This document shows positions 34,347 through 39,325 of a stretch of DNA of 39,325 nt, piece by piece. The notes under the pieces are model-generated. The model was not told where the DNA came from. It saw nothing but the letters and a program-made list of their open reading frames with translations, and did not search any database. This DNA is from Zelonia costaricensis (taxonomy: Eukaryota > Euglenozoa > Kinetoplastea > Trypanosomatida > Trypanosomatidae): positions 1 through 39,325 of the forward strand of contig JASAOO010003312.1 in assembly GCA_030849075.1 (NCBI GenBank). The letters are read 5' to 3'. The number at the start of each line of letters is the position of its first letter. Position 1 is the stretch's first letter. Made by a program: the position numbers and the translations under genes.

Positions 34347-37300
34347 GGTCGTTTGTGCACCTGCGACGCGCGCGGTGCAACTTGCGTTCACCCAGTACAC
34401 AAGAGGTGGTGGGTTGACAAGCGCCGTGGTACTTGAGGGTTGTATTAGACAGGAGCGGAGGGTGGGGGCACCCGGCTGTGGTATGCAGGTCGAATGAATG
34501 GTCAAAGGGGGGAGTGTGGACAATGCTGACCGACGCATATTCGTCACGTACCCCTTCATCCTTCTCAGCGAGCACGTGAAAACGCGTGCATCAAGTAGCG
34601 GAAGAAAAAAGACAATGGAAAATGAGCGGAAGAGCGAAAATAACCAGGCATGAAATGGTCGACGGAGTGCTGGGACGTCGCGGCGGAAGCTCGGGCTCAC
34701 CGACGGCGGTGCTCGGACGCTGCCGGTTCACTGAGTTTTCTTTCCCCCCTCCCCGCCCTTCGTGGCGCGTCCACCTTGGCGGGAGGGTGTCAACCACCTC
34801 TGGAGCCGTTCCAGATTTCGTATCGTCGCCTCTCCCTCGCTAACGCAACTACAAACAGAAGGTGGGGGGGGGGCAAAGAAAGAAAGACGTTGTCCGACTC
34901 ACGCCGGGCTTATTTCGCGTGTTGAGGTGAGAGGAGCGGTATTTGCGGCTCCTCCGTCTTTCCCTGGTAACTGCCCGCGTCACGCTCGCTGATGTACAGA
35001 AAAAAAAAAAGAAACACACACACACACAGTAGAGAGGCAGAGAAGACGCGGAGTCGGCGGAAAGGAGAGTGGACACGAAAGAGGACGGGGAGGGTAGCGC
35101 GAGGGTGGGAGAGGGGAGGGGGAGAGAACAGGGTGCAGAGGGGAGGGGAGTGAGTTAGTGAGTGAGTGACGCACAAAGCCGCCGCCGCGCGTTTCTTATT
35201 TTTTTTTTTTGCGTCGCTCCTGCCTTTTTTCTCTCTTTCCGCGTGCTCCCCGGTGCTGCAGGCACAGGAGTGGAGAAAGAGGAACTCGGGTTAGGGTGGA
35301 CGAGGAGAGGAGCCGCGGAGGAGGGGCAGAGGGCGGTGTGTGTGAGGAGTCTGTGTGATGCCGTGCGGATGGAGAAGACAGACGAAGCCAGAAAAGAATG
35401 AGAGGGGCGCATAAACAATGCAAAAACAAAGACTAGTACGGGCGACGGCGCGGGAGTCACGGCAACACAGAATGGACAGAGAGGACGACAGGGAGGGGGG
35501 GAGGAAAGACAAGAAAGCGTTTTGGAACACATACAGATGGGAGTCATCCGTATGGAGTGGGAGGAGCAGGGGGTGGAGATGTGGGAGCGGGCCCGTTAAC
35601 CACTGCTCTTGCAGAGGAATGTGGCTGCAAGGCGGCCGCCAGTGGTAGGTGCTCAAAGCGGGTGCTGAACACAACGCAAACAGACACACAGGCACCAACC
35701 CACTCACAGACAAACAGCGGCCTCGCCACCTCTTGTTTGGCTTCGCTTCTCAGCACGGGAGAGTGGGGTGAGTGAGGGCCGTGTGGAACGGCTGCTGCCG
35801 GCAGAGCTGTTTTCACGCATGTAGGCCCCCTCAAAGCGGGGGGGGGAGGGGGCGAGAATGTGTTTCGCGGAGCGCCTTTACCAAACGCTGTGATGCACCG
35901 AGCGATAAAAGAAGAAAAGAGAGCATACTTGCACCGAGCTTGCGGTAGCAGACGAGCGTAATCACAAAAAGCGGCGGGGCAGCGGTCAGGCTACGCCGCA
36001 GAAGCGAGGTCTCTTGCACTGACATGATCTTCGCGCGTCGTTCTGCGGGTCTACCTCGCTGCCGCAGCGACTTTTATTCGTGGGGACAACGAAGGGAGAA
36101 CAGCAGATTCGGCACAGGAGTCCCAGAGGCGAACAACAACAACAAAGAAGTGAGGCGCCAGGTCGGCGACGGGTGGGCCGGCGGCTGCAGTGAAAGGCCG
36201 CTTCACGGAGGCTGTGTGTCAAACAAGGAGAGAGAGAGAGACTAGCCAGGGCGGAGGGTACCGGTGAAAACAACAACAAAAAAAAGGACTGAAGCACAAG
36301 CGAGAAGAAAAGAGAGTTGTTTGTGCAGCACGTCGTGTGGATGCCAAGCGCAACCAGAAACGCCGCAAAAAAAAAAAAAGACGAGAGAGGGAGAGGAGGC
36401 GGTACCACAAGCACCCAAAACACACAGGAATGGGAAGTGGGCAGAAAAGGGACAAGGCTACGGCGATAGGCTATCCGCGACGCTCCTTGCTGCCACTTTT
36501 TTTTTCCACATCTGAGCACAGATGGGGCGCCGCACCATGCAACCATGCGCAGGCTGCGCAGTCTCCCAAGAAAGAGGTACGAGAGCCGAAAGCAAGAACC
36601 ACGGCACACAACACACAGGCGGTAGCGGCAGCCACCATGACACATCAAAGAACGCCCAACGGACAACAACACGCAAAGAAAAGAAGAAAACACGCTGCCG
36701 CTAGGGAAGACCTCGTCGTTGCCATGTGAACGAACACGCAGGACGACAACTGCAACGTGCGGATTCCTTTCTTCGGAGCAGGAGGGGAGGGGCAGAGAAA
36801 GACTAGTGGTGCGTCTTGTCTGCCATGTCTGGGGCTCCCCCTCCTCCCCGCCGCTGCGACAAGGCTGGGGAAGGGCCAAGGAGAAAGAAGCTGGTGTTGA
36901 GGAAAGAAATACGTTCGAGAGGGCGCACGCACACAAGGAAATGGAAAAAAGAAAACAAGCACGACGCAAAAGAAAAGGTAAAAGGGGGGTGGGGGGGGTG
37001 AGCACAGGGAGGGGGAGGAGGGGCGTGGTGAGCTAGGCGGCAAAAGAGGCAGTCCACAACGGAAGCAGAGAAAGTGGGACGAATGCCAGTTGACCTGTCA
37101 CGGCACTGATAGCGCGAAGATGCGAGTTCAATTTCGAGCAGGAAAGCGACGAGAGAAAGAGGGAGAGCACCAGAAAGGAGGGGCGCGCACGTGTGCAGCA
37201 ACGTGCATTGCGCATCGGATGCGGCATTACCGCATTTCGAGTTTGGTTGTGCGTCAAAAAGGAGCCCCCCGTGAGGCGTGCGGAGAACTTGTTTCCAAGT

Positions 37301-37482
37301 GGCGCTGAGAGAATCGCAGTAGGTATGCACGAACGATGCTGCCTGCATCGTGACAAAAAAAGGAGGAAAAAAGAGGGAGAGTAGCATCCAAGAAAATGAA
37401 CCGTAACTTGACCTGCACATTTCACCAAGCTGCAAGTTCAGCAACAAAGCTCCATCGCATGCGTTCGCGTTCTTCCCCACCC

Positions 37483-37496
37483 CGCTTCGCGAAGCG
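37483..37496. repeat. 14-bp perfect palindrome
   Basis: CGCTTCGCGAAGCG equals its own reverse complement. It lies in the gene-free right-hand region. It is short enough to arise by chance in 39 kb. Confidence 0.6.
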
Positions 37497-38656
37497 AAGG
37501 AAAACTCATTAAAGCACCACTTCAACACAGCACCAGCGTGTCGGCGCGAGGGTGTCATCGAAAGGCAATGGAGGAGGGGAAGGGGGAGGGGGCGCGGGTG
37601 AGGTGAAGAAGAGCGAAACCCAGTGATAACAGAAAAAAGAAGGAGTGCGCAAACGTGCCACGTGGCGATTGGTTGGTCTGCCTGGACAGCCAAGCTGGAA
37701 AGCGACGCACCAAGGAGGGGACGGCAGGAAGGTCGCAACAACGAGACAGTGAAGGAAAAGCGAGAAACGTTTTTCCCCTTTTTTCGGGTAGGGGGGGGCG
37801 GAGACACTCCGACCGCAGCAAAACACATCGTCAAGGGGAGGTGGAGGTGGGCCGCATCTACGAGGAAGACCTCAAAAGCCCAAGCGCGAAAAACGGCCGT
37901 GGCGGTCATCAAAAGGGAGGGGGGGGGCGAGGGAGGGAGGGAGGCGAAAAGCGATTGTCAGAACTCACTTCGCCGTATTGGGTCGCGTGCAAAAAAGCGC
38001 CAAACAGCGCCGCGCAGAGACGGAGCTGCGAAATCGGCCCTGCGTCGTGGCTGGAGAAACCGATGGCACCTTCACGACAAAAAAAAACTACGGACGCTGT
38101 GGTCGAACTGCGTCGCGTAGCTCTCCCCCTCCTTGGTAACCTAACTATGTGTTGAGAGGGAGAGAGGAGGAGGAGGGGCATGCGCCACAAAAGCCGAAGA
38201 CCCCCCCAAAAAAAAGATCGACGATTTCGCCTGCTTGAGTTACACGCCCTCCGTCAGAGAAGGGAGGAAATCAGCAATAGACGTTTTTTCCAGATCTCTA
38301 GCGACGGCACGCAGGAAGCGGCGCGCACGGAACTGGAAAGAGCGAAAGAGAGAGAGGAGGAGGAACACCGCGGAGCATCAGGAGGAAGAAAAGAGAAAGC
38401 TGTGCGCCGTTGCAGTGCGGCAGTGAAGTACTCGTGGAGAACGACGAGTAAGCCTCGAGACACCTTCGAGAACTCAAGTAAAGGCAGAAAAACGCGGCTC
38501 GAATAGAGAACATCAGTCCGTCCTCAACTGCCGGTCGTCTAAATAGAGGGTGCCTTTGACGGGTGATACTGGCAGAAACTCCCTAACCGAAGAAACAAAA
38601 AAAAGGCGTGACGTGTGCACCTCAACTCCAATGCTCGACCACGGCGCAGAGAACGT

Positions 38657-38674
38657 AAAATTTTTTTAAAAAAA
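38657..38674. repeat. A4T7A7 block (T7A7 palindrome)
   Basis: AAAATTTTTTTAAAAAAA, of which 38661-38674 is a perfect palindrome. It lies 25 bp from the hairpin and is an unusual A/T island in a GC-rich neighbourhood. On the minus strand it is a T7 run downstream of the hairpin. Confidence 0.8.
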
Positions 38675-38698
38675 GAGAACAACCATCCACAGACGCTG

Positions 38699-38739
38699 CC
38701 TCCCTGCACTCGGCGCCGCTGCCCCCGAGTGCAGGGAGG
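38699..38739. repeat. Perfect 15-bp inverted repeat (hairpin) with 11-nt loop
   Basis: The left arm CCTCCCTGCACTCGG (38699-38713) pairs perfectly with the right arm CCGAGTGCAGGGAGG (38725-38739); the loop is CGCCGCTGCCC. The stem is GC-rich and would be very stable in RNA of either strand. Its role is unknown: structural RNA element, boundary element, or old mobile-element end. Confidence 0.85.
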
Positions 38740-39325
38740 AGGGTCGGCATGGAAGAGAACCAAGCCGTCTCCAGTGTGGTGTTCTCCGCCCATGGCTACA
38801 GCATCAACGCATCTGTCAAAGGGCTGCCTCATCGGTCACCGCAGCCGTCTCCAGAAAAAAAAAAAAAGGAGCAAGGGTTGTGCAAGCGGCACCCTCGAAT
38901 GTCCACGACAACATCGCTGACTCCCCATCTTGCAACAACTAACAAGCAGACTACTAGGTCAGACGCGGGTAGCATGAGTGCGTGTCCTGAGTGCACTCCA
39001 CTCGAGCAAACAAGGACACGATCACAATGGGCTCAAATCTCACTCTTGCTGTCAACGCGGCTTTCGAACGGAGCGCCTCCAGCACCACTCACCTCACATT
39101 GCATCTGCAATCTCCTAGCAATTCCTTTTTTTATATTGTCAACAGCGGAGTCCCACTTGACCCGCGAACCCGCGAATTGAGGGGTAGCCAACATTGGAGC
39201 GCCGTGCCAACGAGCTCACTGTTGCGCCAGGTCGTCGGTGCTTCGCACATTCGAAGTACCAGACACAAACGCGGACCATTCCTAGGCAAAACGTGTGCCT
39301 ACTTGCCTTGAGTGCGTGCCATCTT

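Larger units (their letters stand above)
33536..39325. other. Long gene-free region at the right edge
   Basis: In 5.8 kb no frame has convincing protein character. The longest minus-strand frames (35986-37005 and 36803-37912) translate to Ser/Pro/Leu/Phe-rich low complexity typical of pyrimidine-rich spacer. The plus strand is purine-rich until about 38.9 kb, where composition becomes more even and pyrimidine tracts appear on the plus strand (for example 39123-39132). Contents are the 5' leader of the 714-aa gene, a 301-bp tandem duplication, homopolymers, and a hairpin at 38699-38739. It may include the transcription start zone of this gene cluster. Confidence 0.55.

Noticed and set aside
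33552..34700. Frames across the duplicated region and the N
   Set aside because: They owe their length to the tandem repeat and an unknown base, and their products are repetitive, proline-rich and non-conserved in character.
35288..35298. GGGTTAGGGT, resembling the telomere repeat
   Set aside because: Fewer than two units and isolated; expected by chance in GC-rich DNA, so not evidence of a telomere or interstitial telomeric tract.
35986..37912. Two long overlapping minus-strand frames (339 aa at 35986-37005 and 369 aa at 36803-37912)
   Set aside because: Their products are Ser/Pro/Leu/Phe-rich with long low-complexity runs, as any frame in pyrimidine-rich spacer would be. They overlap each other in different frames and show no domain pattern.
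38749..39311. Plus-strand frames near the right edge (38749-39180 and 38991-39311)
   Set aside because: Short, without recognisable domains, and their starts do not follow a plus-strand splice acceptor. A gene beginning beyond the edge remains possible.
33536..39325. tRNA, snRNA or 5S rRNA genes in the switch-like region
   Set aside because: Looked for a B-box (GGTTCGAxxCC) with a matching A-box and acceptor stem. Only partial matches such as near 37130 and 39250 were seen, none foldable into a cloverleaf by eye.

Overview
This window looks like nuclear DNA of a trypanosomatid, most likely of the Leishmania/Leptomonas/Crithidia group. All supportable genes lie on the minus strand, are GC-rich and intronless, and are separated by 0.6-2 kb spacers. 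In most spacers the minus strand carries a pyrimidine tract followed by an AG shortly before the first ATG, as expected for spliced-leader trans-splicing of a polycistronic transcript. A recognisable YKT6 with a kinetoplastid-like layout fits this. The species cannot be fixed from sequence inspection alone.

In transcription order (right to left) the layout is as follows. From 33536 to the right edge is 5.8 kb with no convincing gene; it holds a 301-bp tandem duplication split by a single N, and near the edge a perfect 15-bp hairpin beside a T7A7 block. The genes then follow: a 714-aa Cys-rich protein (31391-33535); a giant protein of about 5,294 aa (13551-29435) with IPT/TIG repeats, G8 domains, beta-helix-like regions and one C-terminal membrane span, the plan of fibrocystin/PKHD1L1; a 764-aa protein with three RIIa/DPY30-like repeats and a coiled coil (9875-12169); the R-SNARE YKT6 (8034-8651); a 318-aa acidic, Ala/Pro-rich protein (5784-6740); an unrecognised 509-aa protein (3353-4882); a 539-aa lipase-fold protein whose nucleophile serine is alanine and whose N-terminus resembles a LYR domain (1051-2670); and the start of a membrane protein that leaves the window at the left edge (1-200).

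Co-directional genes in trypanosomatids are usually functionally unrelated, so no operon-like logic is claimed. Two loose themes are visible: membrane traffic (YKT6, perhaps the 714-aa protein) and possible flagellum-related proteins (the fibrocystin-like giant and the RIIa-like protein). Both links are inferences from domain families.

The most notable items are the protist fibrocystin-like giant protein, the LYR-like/pseudolipase fusion, the triple RIIa-like protein, and the right-hand gene-free region, which may be the start of the transcription unit. Two single-base Ns (3108 and 34046) probably mark assembly gaps of unknown size.
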